A DNA stretch of 7,022 bases, from positions 614,031 through 621,052 of the forward strand of contig CP070819.1 in NCBI GenBank assembly GCA_020344295.1, given 5' to 3'. The position numbers were made by a program, and so were the translations under genes. Below are positions 1 to 6,353 of the stretch, piece after piece. The stretch is from Dehalococcoidia bacterium. Lineage in GTDB: Bacteria > Chloroflexota > Dehalococcoidia > SZUA-161. Position 1 is the first letter of the stretch, and the number at the start of each line of letters is the position of its first letter. The notes under the pieces are model-generated. The model ran no database searches and was not told the DNA's origin. It was given only the letters and a program-made list of their open reading frames with translations.

Positions 1-563
1 CAGAGTTGACCGGTAAGACGGTGGGGATTGTCGGCTTCGGCGCGATAGGCCGCCAGGTAGCCAGGAGGATCAAGGCTTTCGACACGTCAATCCTGGTATA
101 CGACCCCTACGTGGACCCGGAGACGATAAGGGGAACGGGAGCTGGAGTGCGGAATCTGGATGACCTGATGAGTGAGTCGGACTTTGTAACATTGCACGTT
201 CCAACTGCACCTGATGCAATAGGTTTGATAAGCTGCGAGCGTATAGCTCTGATGAAGACTACTGCCTATCTGATAAACACAGCCAGCACCTTTGTCATCG
301 ATATGGAGGCGATTACCCAGGCTCTAAAGGAAAAACGCATTGCTGGTGCCGGTTTCGACGTCTACGAGACGTGGCCAGTACGTGCCGATAGCCCGCTGCT
401 TGAGCTGGACAATGTGGTTTTAACGCCGCACATTGGGGGTGCGACGCAAGAGACAATCATTCGCTATTCTCAAATGATAGCAGATGATGTCAGGAGATTT
501 CTCAGTGGCGAGTCACCAAAGAACCTGGTCAATCCTCAAGTGTGGGGGAGAGATGTCCAATAA
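1..563 (+). CDS. D-2-hydroxyacid dehydrogenase, phosphoglycerate dehydrogenase type (5' partial)
   Basis: This is the C-terminal portion of an NAD-dependent D-2-hydroxyacid dehydrogenase. The reading frame is open to the left edge, and the first in-frame TTG is internal, because the protein opens at the beta strand just before the dinucleotide-binding loop. Roughly the first 130-140 residues, which form most of the substrate-binding half, are therefore outside the window. Counting from the TTG at 6, the Rossmann motif GFGAIG spans residues 10-15, the acidic residue after strand beta-2 is D33 (VYDPY), and the catalytic histidine is H142 in LTPHIGGAT. The family's catalytic arginine, normally in NTARG, is Ser94 here (NTAST). 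The usual catalytic glutamate just before the proline of the DVFxxEP segment is Trp123 (DVYETWP). The enzyme may thus act on an unusual substrate or not as a standard dehydrogenase. Its stop codon lies inside the start of the downstream kinase gene, so the two are probably co-translated. The family is clear; the substrate is unknown. Confidence 0.88.
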   Translation, partial: ELTGKTVGIVGFGAIGRQVARRIKAFDTSILVYDPYVDPETIRGTGAGVRNLDDLMSESDFVTLHVPTAPDAIGLISCERIALMKTTAYLINTASTFVIDMEAITQALKEKRIAGAGFDVYETWPVRADSPLLELDNVVLTPHIGGATQETIIRYSQMIADDVRRFLSGESPKNLVNPQVWGRDVQ

Positions 564-2076
564 ATACGTTCTGGCCATAGATGCCGGGTCCAGCGGCGGC
601 CGAGCTCTCATATTTGATCTCCACGGCGCGTTGATTTCATCCACTGGTCGTGCATGGACTTATAACGTCCCTGAAGATGCCGGTCCTATGGGGAAGGAAT
701 TCGATACAGAGGAGTTCTGGGGCTATATATGTCGGCTTATTGCTGATGCAACGGTGAAAGGGGCTGTTCAGTCTGCTGAAATAATTGCTGTGAGTACATC
801 GAGCCAGAGGCAGGGTGTGGTCTTCCTTGATGAGATGGGGCGTGAATTGTATGCTGGCCCTAACACCGATATCAGGGCTATAATCGAGGGCTTTACCATA
901 GATGGTGAATTTGGAAAAGAGGTCTACGAGATTACAGGACACGCGCCGTCTTTAATGCTCTGTCCTGCCAAGCTTCATTGGTTCAAAGCTAACCGTCCTG
1001 ATATCTATGAGCAGATAGCAACAGTATTATCGATCAGTGACTGGGTTGCATACCGGCTGTCAGGCCAGCGCCTGGGCGAGGTTTCCTGTATCAGCAGCAT
1101 AGGCTTAGTCGATGTTGGTGATCTCAAGGGCTCAGATCGCCTTGAGGAAATGCTCGACCTGCCTTCGGGAGTCTGCCCCGAAATCACAACTTCCGGCACT
1201 CACATTGGGGTAGTAACGCAGGAGGCTGCGGCGCAGACGGGTTTAGCTGCCGGTACATCGGTGGTCGTAGGTGGAGCGGATTCACAGTGCGCCCTGCTCG
1301 GCATGGGTGTTATCAACGAAGGCCAGGTAGGCATAGTGGCTGGTTGGAGCGGATCTGTTCAAATGGTAACGTCAGAACCAATCATCGATCCCGAGAGCAG
1401 GCTCTGGACAACCTGCCATGTGCTTCCCGAAAGATGGATACTGGAAAGCAACGCTCAGCAATGTGGAGGCGCCTACAGTTGGCTCAGAGAGACCCTATTT
1501 AGCGATTTAACTGATGAAAATGCGGGCTACGAGATCATGGAGCGGTTGGCAGAAGAGACAGCACCGGGATCCGGAGGCGTGCTGGCTTTCATCGGTCCGG
1601 CAGTTATGGATATGAGGCGCATGAGACTGAGCCTAGGCGGATTCATTTTCCCTGTAACACCCAGCATAACGGATATCAAGAAAGAGCATTTGATCAGGGC
1701 CGCATTAGAGAATCTGGCCTTCGCTTTTAAAGCCAACTGCGTTCAGTTAGAGGAAATCTCGAAACTGAAGATCAGGGAAGTGAAGATCGGTGGCGGGTTA
1801 GCGCAGAGCAGATGCTTGGTTCAAATCCTGTCGGACGTGCTCGACATGCCGGTAACTGCATATGATGTGCGGCATGTTACATCATGGGGTACGGCCATGT
1901 GCGCCGCCGTTGGCTCCGGTAGCTACGGGAACTTTAACGAAGCTATCGCTGGCATGATGCCTGAGTCCAAAGTAGTTGATCCTGATACACAGCGGGCCCA
2001 GGAATATACACAATACTATCGCAAATGGCTTTCAACTGCCGATTGGCTCGATAGGTTAGAGCAGGGTATTAGCTAG
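553..2076 (+). CDS. FGGY-family carbohydrate kinase, LsrK/xylulokinase-like
   Basis: A 507-residue cytosolic sugar kinase of the FGGY family, full length for the group. It should transfer the ATP gamma-phosphate to a sugar or sugar-like hydroxyl compound. The N-terminal actin-like domain begins with the phosphate-1 motif AIDAGSSGGRALIFD (residues 8-22). The expected catalytic base is D243 in VVGGADSQ, followed by the phosphate-2 loop GWSGS (264-268). The C-terminal domain has the adenosine-binding segment IGGGLAQS (412-419). Segments such as the region around residues 120-170 (EVYEITGH, SDWVAYRLSG) recall autoinducer-2 kinase LsrK as I remember it, but xylulokinase-type enzymes share much of this, so the substrate is left open. 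The ATG at 553 is preferred over in-frame starts further upstream because GGGGGAG lies just before it and the protein then begins at the first conserved strand. It overlaps the dehydrogenase gene by 11 bases, which points to translational coupling and a shared pathway. Confidence 0.9.
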   Translation: MSNKYVLAIDAGSSGGRALIFDLHGALISSTGRAWTYNVPEDAGPMGKEFDTEEFWGYICRLIADATVKGAVQSAEIIAVSTSSQRQGVVFLDEMGRELYAGPNTDIRAIIEGFTIDGEFGKEVYEITGHAPSLMLCPAKLHWFKANRPDIYEQIATVLSISDWVAYRLSGQRLGEVSCISSIGLVDVGDLKGSDRLEEMLDLPSGVCPEITTSGTHIGVVTQEAAAQTGLAAGTSVVVGGADSQCALLGMGVINEGQVGIVAGWSGSVQMVTSEPIIDPESRLWTTCHVLPERWILESNAQQCGGAYSWLRETLFSDLTDENAGYEIMERLAEETAPGSGGVLAFIGPAVMDMRRMRLSLGGFIFPVTPSITDIKKEHLIRAALENLAFAFKANCVQLEEISKLKIREVKIGGGLAQSRCLVQILSDVLDMPVTAYDVRHVTSWGTAMCAAVGSGSYGNFNEAIAGMMPESKVVDPDTQRAQEYTQYYRKWLSTADWLDRLEQGIS

Positions 2077-2146
2077 GACTTATAGGGGATTACAGACGAT
2101 CGTTGAGGCGTCATTATCGATGTTTTCATTTACTTACTCTATTTCC

Positions 2147-2863
2147 CTATATAATCAGCTCACTTGCTTCCTGTGATGTTAGTTCACGCAGTTTCCCTTC
2201 AGGTAAGTCGCCGAGCAGAACATTTCCAACCCGAATACGCCTGAGTGCTAGGACCTCAAAGCCAAGGTGTTTGAACATACGCCGTACCTGCCGTTTTCTG
2301 CCCTCATGTAGAGTAATACTATAATTGAAAGGTTTGCTGTGTACTTCTTTAACCTTGGCAACAAGGGTGGTGCCGTCCTCAAGCTCAATACCCCGCTCCA
2401 GCCTGCGTTTTTCGGCGGGATTGAGCCTTGCTCTGATGGATATCAGGTATTCTTTTTCATGTTTAAAACGGGGGTGGGCTAACCGGTGGGTCAGGTCCCC
2501 GTCATTAGTCAGCAGAAGGAGGCCGGTACTGTCTTTATCCAGTCGTCCTATCGGGTGCAATCCAGGTTGACGGTACTTAGTCGGTAATATATCCAAGACA
2601 GTTTTGCGTCCTCTATCATCTCTGGTTGTGGTTAAAACACCTCTCGGTTTATGGAGTAGCAGATATACTAGTTTTGGTGGCTTCAATTCGATGGGGCACT
2701 TGTCTATCAAGATATGGTCCATATCAGTATCTACTGGATGGCCGAAATCTTCTATTACTTCGCCATTCACCTCCACTCGACCACTGCGGATGGCATCAGC
2801 CATTGACCGGCGAGGTCCGACCCCGGCTCTCGTTAGAGCTTTGAGAATAGGGGTTGAAGGCAT
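2147..2863 (-). CDS. rluB: 23S rRNA pseudouridine synthase, RsuA/RluB family
   Basis: This 238-residue protein isomerises a uridine of ribosomal RNA to pseudouridine. Residues about 4-50 form an S4 RNA-binding domain (LKALTRAGVGPRRSMADAIRSG, then VEVNGEVI). The catalytic domain follows, with LLHKPRGV near 69-76 and the family signature GRLDKDSTGLLLLTNDG, in which D109 is the expected nucleophile. The later segment EGRKRQVRRMF is also characteristic. The S4 domain and length fit RluB (23S rRNA, helix 89 region in E. coli) better than RluA-type enzymes, though RsuA or RluE specificity cannot be excluded from sequence alone. An in-frame GTG at 2890 would add nine residues, but the ATG at 2863 is preferred because AAGGTGGAGG lies ten bases ahead of it and the S4 domain starts directly afterwards. 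The gene is convergent with the sugar kinase and lies 78 bases downstream of the ABC permease on the same strand. Its presence is good evidence for a bacterial genome. Confidence 0.93.
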   Translation of the reverse strand: MPSTPILKALTRAGVGPRRSMADAIRSGRVEVNGEVIEDFGHPVDTDMDHILIDKCPIELKPPKLVYLLLHKPRGVLTTTRDDRGRKTVLDILPTKYRQPGLHPIGRLDKDSTGLLLLTNDGDLTHRLAHPRFKHEKEYLISIRARLNPAEKRRLERGIELEDGTTLVAKVKEVHSKPFNYSITLHEGRKRQVRRMFKHLGFEVLALRRIRVGNVLLGDLPEGKLRELTSQEASELII

Positions 2864-2873
2864 ATTAGTCTGG

Positions 2874-2883
2874 CCTCCACCTT
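2874..2883 (-). promoter_or_regulatory. Ribosome binding site of rluB
   Basis: On the minus strand this reads AAGGTGGAGG, ten bases before the ATG at 2863. The alternative GTG start at 2890 overlaps this region and has no comparable sequence ahead of it, so this site decides the start. Confidence 0.6.
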
Positions 2884-2941
2884 GCAACACATCTTAGGGA
2901 CATGTTTTTTTCTATCTGGATAGTGGTTTGTGCCTGAATGT

Positions 2942-3730
2942 TCATTCTGCTTTGGCGCGAAACATCAAGGTACCAAAAGTAATACCCGCTGTGGCCCATG
3001 CGGCCAGCACCAATATCGAGCGCCATAGGTCTGACCATATATAGCCGCTCAGGACCAGGTCACGGACGCCAACAACAGCATAGTCCACGGGATTAAACTG
3101 CCTTACAGTGTCCAGCCAACCTGGTAGAAATCCATCTGGGCCGCCTGGCATCATGGTCGATGACATGAACACGGTGGGTAAGGCAATAAAGTTAATCACA
3201 CCCATGAGCGGTTCCGGCCGTCTGAATAAGAGCGCAAGGCCGTTGGAGAAAGCGGCGAATCCCAGTCCCAGAAGACAGATGAGGACTATGGAAAAAAGCA
3301 CGCCGGGTACGCCGGTCGCAATATCTACACCCATAATAACGGAGATAGTGAAGATAATCAGCGCTTGAATGACCAGCATTACCATAGAGGCCAGAACACG
3401 GCTGGTAATAATGGATCCGCGGGTGACAGGCGTTGCCAGCATTTTTGACAGTATGCCCATGTCAATGTCCTGAAGCATCCCCATGCCTGCCCACGCCGAG
3501 CCGAAGAGCACTGTCATCACAACCACACCGGGGGCGAAGAATTGGAGATAGCTGGTCCCCTCCAGTCCGGGTATGACGGCGAATGACTGTCCCAGCGAAT
3601 CGAATACCTGTGTGAACAGCACCAGCCATATTATGGGCTGGACAAGGCTGATAAAAATCCAAACGCGGATGCGGAACAGGGTTCTGATGTGTCGTATAAT
3701 CTGAACCCGTATATCATTTAAAAGATACAT
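2942..3730 (-). CDS. ABC-2 type exporter permease, DrrB-like
   Basis: A 262-residue integral membrane protein, the transmembrane half of an ABC-2 family exporter. Hydrophobic segments fall at roughly residues 24-44, 66-86, 114-134, 142-168, 176-194 and 237-257, giving the usual six spans. Conserved ABC-2 features are the amphipathic stretch with LSKMLATPVTRGSIITSRVL (about 94-113) and the FRRPEPLMG...MSSTMMP region (169-195) before the last loop. The family includes the daunorubicin-resistance permease DrrB and various drug, lipid and polysaccharide exporters; the cargo cannot be read from the sequence. The ATG at 3730 is chosen over the GTG one codon earlier because AGGAG lies six bases before the ATG but only three before the GTG. 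The gene follows its ATPase partner after 23 bases. A homodimer of this protein plus two copies of the ATPase would make the complete transporter. Confidence 0.92.
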   Translation of the reverse strand: MYLLNDIRVQIIRHIRTLFRIRVWIFISLVQPIIWLVLFTQVFDSLGQSFAVIPGLEGTSYLQFFAPGVVVMTVLFGSAWAGMGMLQDIDMGILSKMLATPVTRGSIITSRVLASMVMLVIQALIIFTISVIMGVDIATGVPGVLFSIVLICLLGLGFAAFSNGLALLFRRPEPLMGVINFIALPTVFMSSTMMPGGPDGFLPGWLDTVRQFNPVDYAVVGVRDLVLSGYIWSDLWRSILVLAAWATAGITFGTLMFRAKAE

Positions 3731-3753
3731 CACTATCTCCTGTCTCGCTTTCG

Positions 3754-4749
3754 TTATATCTGTGCATAGGTAGTGGCTGTGCCCTCCTGAGCGCGAATCG
3801 TGCGCCCTGTGTATTTTAGGAATACATCGTCGAGCGAAGGCCGGGAGACAGATAACGATTCGACCTCGATGCCCTCGTTGGCGAGAAGTCGCATAATATT
3901 GGGCGCCGCCGACTCGCCCTTATTTACATAAACTGCAAGTTCACCATCCGTTGGTTGTGTGCCAAGTACGAACGGTTTACCCGACAGTATTGACTGGGTC
4001 TTTCTGATAAATTCATCGCATTGATCGTCGCCGATTTCGCAGGGTGTGAGTGTAACCACATCGCCGCCAATGGCTTGCTTCAACTCGTTGGGGGTACCCA
4101 TAGCGATTATCTTGCCCAGGTCTATGATGGCGATGCGATCTGCAAGGTGGTCGGCCTCTTCCATGTAATGGGTGGTCAGGAATAAAGTTACGCCCATGAC
4201 TTTGGCCAGGTTATGGATATAATCCCAAATGTGAGTTCTAGTCTGAGGATCCAGGCCCACTGTCGGCTCATCCAGGAAGATAAGCTGAGGCTGGTGAATA
4301 AGCCCCATGGCGATGTCGAGTCGCTTGCGCATACCTCCCGAGTAGGTTGATACCCTCTTGTCCTCGAAGCCGGTCAGATCGACTAGTTCGAATATCTCTT
4401 TAACACGTTGCTTAATTGTTCGCCTATCCAGCCTATAGAAATGGCCATACAGGGTCAGGTTTTCCCGCCCGGTGGCGTACTCGTCTACTCCTACATCCTG
4501 AGCTACATAGCCGATGTTTTTCCGTATCTCGGCGGGATCCTTTAGGATATCGAATCCCGTGACTACAGCCGTTCCCGATGTCGGCCTGATGAGTGTGTTC
4601 AGCATCTTGATGGTTGTCGTCTTCCCGGCGCCGTTTGGTCCGAGGAAGCCGAATATCTCACCTGCCTTGACTTCGAAATCAATGCCATCTACTGCTCTGA
4701 TGTTGCCAGGAAAGACCTTGGTTAATTGGTTGGTCTCTATCACACTCAT
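3754..4749 (-). CDS. ABC transporter ATP-binding protein, DrrA-like
   Basis: A 331-residue cytosolic ATPase that powers the adjacent ABC-2 permease. All nucleotide-binding motifs are intact: Walker A GPNGAGKTT (37-45), Q-loop Q84, signature YSGGM (136-140), Walker B LIFLDEP with D160 and E161, and H-loop H194. About 110 residues follow the ATPase core, matching the DrrA/CcmA-type exporters whose C-terminal extension ends in a segment like SLDDVFLKYTGR (about 307-318). This family serves drug and lipid efflux; the true substrate is unknown. The ATG at 4749 has GGAGGG five bases ahead of it. It heads a two-gene exporter unit with the permease and is separated from the upstream hydrolase by 132 bases, in which I find no convincing promoter or terminator. 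Confidence 0.95.
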   Translation of the reverse strand: MSVIETNQLTKVFPGNIRAVDGIDFEVKAGEIFGFLGPNGAGKTTTIKMLNTLIRPTSGTAVVTGFDILKDPAEIRKNIGYVAQDVGVDEYATGRENLTLYGHFYRLDRRTIKQRVKEIFELVDLTGFEDKRVSTYSGGMRKRLDIAMGLIHQPQLIFLDEPTVGLDPQTRTHIWDYIHNLAKVMGVTLFLTTHYMEEADHLADRIAIIDLGKIIAMGTPNELKQAIGGDVVTLTPCEIGDDQCDEFIRKTQSILSGKPFVLGTQPTDGELAVYVNKGESAAPNIMRLLANEGIEVESLSVSRPSLDDVFLKYTGRTIRAQEGTATTYAQI

Positions 4750-4881
4750 GGTGGCCCTCCATCCACTGCTTCGCGGTTTTTCAAACGAGGATTATGATTC
4801 CATTGCCCTGTACTCGTGTGGCATGTTGGCCAGGACTCAAACGGCGCTATCGTGAAAATACTGGGAACCTACTAGCTGCGG

Positions 4882-5631
4882 CTATTCGGGTTTGAGAAAG
4901 TCCAGCAGGAGGCTGTTGAAATAGCCTCTTTCTTTAACATGCGGCGCATGGCCATATCCGGAGAAGACCTCCAGCTGTGCATGAGGCATCAGTTTCCAGG
5001 CCTCTAATGCCTGTACAACGGGATAGTACGGGTCACGGCTGTTCCAGACGACGAGCGTGGGAATCTTAAGTTCCCGAAGTCTTTCAGTACATCTCCAGTC
5101 CTTATCCTCTCCATCCTCTTTCAGAAATCTGGGATAGGGCTGTTCGATGCGCAACATCTTACGAAGATAATACATTACCGCGCCGATATACATTCCCCAG
5201 CGGGCCAGTCTGCCGAAACCTACGGTATCGATCAGCACCAGACGTCTAACCATCTCAGGGTGGCGAAGAGCGATCTCCAGACATACTCTGCCCCCGATAG
5301 AGTGCCCGACCAAGTAGTGACGCTCAAGGTTTATCTCTCTAAGGAAGGCAAGGGTAAACTCAACGAATTCCGATAGATAGTAGCTGCTCCTTGTGCTGGC
5401 ACTCAAACCATATCCCAGCAGGTCGGGAGCGTAGAGAGTGTATAAGTGTGATAGTGCGGTCATCGTCTTCACCCAGTCCCTGGAATCACTGGCACCACCG
5501 TGTAAAAGGACTACCGATGGGCCACTGCCGGCCTTTAAATAGTGCGCTATGTGGCCGTCTGCTTTAATCTTCAGACTTTGAATTGTGCTGGGGCTTGCTA
5601 CATCGATCAAAGTCTGCTCGGGGTCTTTCAT
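4882..5631 (-). CDS. Alpha/beta hydrolase
   Basis: A soluble alpha/beta-hydrolase fold enzyme of 249 residues (262 if the upstream ATG at 5670 is used). Numbered from the ATG at 5631, the oxyanion-hole motif HGG is at 44-46, the nucleophile elbow GHSIGG places S111 at the active site, D200 (NSRDP) is the expected acid, and H228 (YGHAPH) completes the triad. Only a short cap region separates strand 6 from the acid residue. The layout resembles meta-cleavage-product hydrolases and general esterases; a haloalkane dehalogenase is unlikely because the nucleophile is Ser rather than Asp. The substrate is unknown. The start at 5631 is preferred because it has a weak AGGA four bases ahead, while the ATGs at 5670 and 5655 have nothing recognisable and only add a polar, Arg/Ser-rich stretch. 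It is probably transcribed from its own promoter near 5722-5750, and it is not obviously linked in function to the exporter downstream. Confidence 0.88.
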   Translation of the reverse strand: MKDPEQTLIDVASPSTIQSLKIKADGHIAHYLKAGSGPSVVLLHGGASDSRDWVKTMTALSHLYTLYAPDLLGYGLSASTRSSYYLSEFVEFTLAFLREINLERHYLVGHSIGGRVCLEIALRHPEMVRRLVLIDTVGFGRLARWGMYIGAVMYYLRKMLRIEQPYPRFLKEDGEDKDWRCTERLRELKIPTLVVWNSRDPYYPVVQALEAWKLMPHAQLEVFSGYGHAPHVKERGYFNSLLLDFLKPE

Positions 5632-5721
5632 GGTGTCCTGTGAACGAGACCGCATAGATCTATTGGGCATGAAAATTTCTGGATAACTTTCGTATAGATG
5701 TGATGCAAAGGGTCACTTTCT

Positions 5722-5750
5722 ATTATATCTAGGCTGGCTGGTTCAATCAA
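5722..5750 (-). promoter_or_regulatory. Sigma70-type promoter candidate for the hydrolase
   Basis: On the minus strand, TTGATT (plus positions 5745-5750) is followed by a 17-base spacer and a perfect TATAAT (5722-5727). Transcription would begin near 5715, giving a leader of about 45 or 85 bases depending on which hydrolase start is used. The -10 sits inside TAGATATAAT, a 10-mer that recurs at 5751-5760 without a good -35 of its own. This is seen in the sequence; use in the cell is inferred. Confidence 0.55.
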
Positions 5751-5776
5751 ATTATATCTACAAGTTGTACAGCCGT

Positions 5777-5805
5777 GATCGCTATGTTCAAGCCTACGAT
5801 CGCTA
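5777..5805. repeat. Paired direct repeats GATCGCTA, candidate operator
   Basis: GATCGCTA occurs at 5777-5784 and again at 5798-5805, 21 bases apart, which is two turns of B-DNA. Each copy is preceded by AGCC two or three bases upstream, so the repeat unit is about AGCC-N(2-3)-GATCGCTA. The pair lies between the two divergent promoter candidates, a natural place for a regulator to bind. The obvious candidate is the helix-turn-helix protein encoded just downstream, but that link is inference. Confidence 0.4.
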
Positions 5806-5869
5806 AGTAGTACGTGATTGTTCTTCAGTATATGACTATTTTCCTACCTTATTTAGAACTATCAGTCGA

Positions 5870-5898
5870 TTGTAGCTGTAGTACACAGTAGATATGAT
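5870..5898 (+). promoter_or_regulatory. Sigma70-type promoter candidate for the HTH-archaellin unit
   Basis: TTGTAG (5870-5875), a 17-base spacer, and TATGAT (5893-5898). The -10 differs from consensus at one base and the -35 keeps the TTG core. Transcription would begin near 5905, downstream of the in-frame ATG at 5894 and about 100 bases before the GTG at 6005, which supports the later start for the first gene. Confidence 0.4.
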
Positions 5899-5990
5899 TG
5901 CGCCAGGATGTAACGCATTGCTCGCAAAAATAGCAAATTTGTACCGAATGGGCGCTTTAGTATTGGTAAACACCGTGGACGAACAGTGGA

Positions 5991-6000
5991 AAAGGGGTGG
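5991..6000 (+). promoter_or_regulatory. Ribosome binding site of the HTH gene
   Basis: AAAGGGGTGG ends four bases before the GTG at 6005. The alternative ATG codons at 5894 and 5948 have no such sequence, so this site decides the start. Confidence 0.55.
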
Positions 6001-6004
6001 CATC

Positions 6005-6268
6005 GTGAACAATAAGATGAAGAAAACGAGAAATAGATCAGGCATCAAGTACACCAAGGAGATTATGACGTGTGATGAAGTTGCAGAATATCTCAGAGTA
6101 CACGTCAGTTCAGTTAGGCGCTGGAGTCGAAGCGGAAAGATCACGGCATTTAAGGTTGGAGGTCGTGGTGACTGGAGATACCGTGAACAAGATGTATTGT
6201 CCTTTCTCTATGACACGAGCCGGGAAGGTGAAAGGCAAGGGGAGGTGATGGTGATGTGTATGGACTAG
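6005..6268 (+). CDS. Small excisionase/MerR-type helix-turn-helix DNA-binding protein
   Basis: An 87-residue protein built around one winged helix-turn-helix of the excisionase-family (HTH_17/MerR-like) type. The domain covers about residues 18-69: MTCDEVAEYLRVHVSSVRRW contains the two helices, with the usual hydrophobic and small residues (V26, A27, L30, V34, V37) and W40. The stretch after W40 ends in a wing (GGRGDWRYR) and the closing EQDVLSFL helix. A short basic N-terminus (KMKKTRNR) could add DNA contacts. The tail after about residue 70 is charged and unrecognised. The GTG at 6005 is chosen because AAAGGGGTGG precedes it and the promoter candidate lies upstream; an ATG at 6017 is a second option. 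No integrase or prophage gene is visible, so a regulatory role for the archaellin genes 85 bases downstream is more likely than phage excision. That role is an inference from position only. Confidence 0.8.
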   Translation: MNNKMKKTRNRSGIKYTKEIMTCDEVAEYLRVHVSSVRRWSRSGKITAFKVGGRGDWRYREQDVLSFLYDTSREGERQGEVMVMCMD

Positions 6269-6274
6269 GAAGGG

Positions 6275-6319
6275 AGCTTAAGCAGTCTGCATTGCCACTA
6301 GCAGGCTGCGGAGAAAGCT
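6275..6319 (+). other. Stem-loop in the HTH-archaellin spacer
   Basis: GCAGTCTGC (6282-6290) pairs with GCAGGCTGC (6301-6309) over nine base pairs, one of them G-U in RNA, around a ten-base loop. Outside this, AGCTT (6275-6279) can pair with AAGCT (6315-6319) across a small internal loop. No U-run follows, so it is not a standard intrinsic terminator. It sits just before the archaellin ribosome binding site and could act in mRNA processing or stability or attenuate readthrough. Each arm GCAG-N-CTGC is itself palindromic, so a protein-binding site in DNA is an alternative. Confidence 0.45.
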
Positions 6320-6339
6320 TAAAGTGGCGCGAAACAGAA

Positions 6340-6347
6340 AAGGAGGG
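6340..6347 (+). promoter_or_regulatory. Strong ribosome binding site of archaellin 1
   Basis: AAGGAGGG, a near-perfect Shine-Dalgarno sequence with GGAGG seven bases before the ATG at 6354. It selects this start over the in-frame GTG at 6324, which would put extra residues ahead of the leader peptide. Almost the same sequence precedes the second archaellin. Confidence 0.8.
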
Positions 6348-6353
6348 AAAAGG

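Larger units (their letters stand above)
5671..6004. other. AT-rich divergent intergenic region
   Basis: This stretch of 334 bases between the outward-facing hydrolase and helix-turn-helix genes holds no convincing coding sequence. The minus-strand frame across 5836-6144 and the plus-strand extension from the ATG at 5894 lack ribosome binding sites and recognisable protein features. What it does contain is a minus-strand promoter candidate (5722-5750), a second copy of ATTATATCTA (5751-5760), a pair of GATCGCTA direct repeats (5777-5784 and 5798-5805), a plus-strand promoter candidate (5870-5898), and a weak 5-bp inverted repeat TTGCT/AGCAA near 5920-5938. It is visibly more AT-rich than the flanking genes. 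Confidence 0.7.

Noticed and set aside
637..942. Minus-strand open frame inside the sugar kinase gene
   Set aside because: It lies wholly within a well-supported plus-strand gene, has no recognisable domain or ribosome binding site, and is low-complexity in character.
2081..2151. Inverted repeat TATAGGG/CCCTATA as a terminator between the converging kinase and rluB genes
   Set aside because: The arms are separated by 57 bases, the stem is only seven perfect pairs, there is no U-run, and one arm overlaps the rluB stop codon.
4882..5631. Haloalkane dehalogenase assignment for the alpha/beta hydrolase, tempting in a possible Dehalococcoidia relative
   Set aside because: The nucleophile is Ser in GHSIGG; haloalkane dehalogenases use Asp at this position.
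5894..6004. N-terminal extension of the HTH protein from the ATG at 5894
   Set aside because: There is no ribosome binding site, the extra 37 residues match nothing in the HTH family, and the ATG lies within the best -10 candidate.
5836..6144. Minus-strand hydrophobic open frame across the intergenic region and HTH gene
   Set aside because: It overlaps the HTH domain in antisense and has no supported start or conserved pattern; its hydrophobicity follows from the AT-rich DNA.
6292..6323. Separate promoter for archaellin 1 (TTGCCA as -35)
   Set aside because: TTGCCA is a good -35, but the 17-18 base position holds AAGCTT or AGCTTA, and the better CTTAAA is over 20 bases away, so no credible -10 exists.
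6324..6353. GTG start for the archaellin ten codons upstream
   Set aside because: The near-perfect AAGGAGGG lies within this stretch and points to the ATG at 6354, which also gives the same 15-residue leader as the second archaellin.
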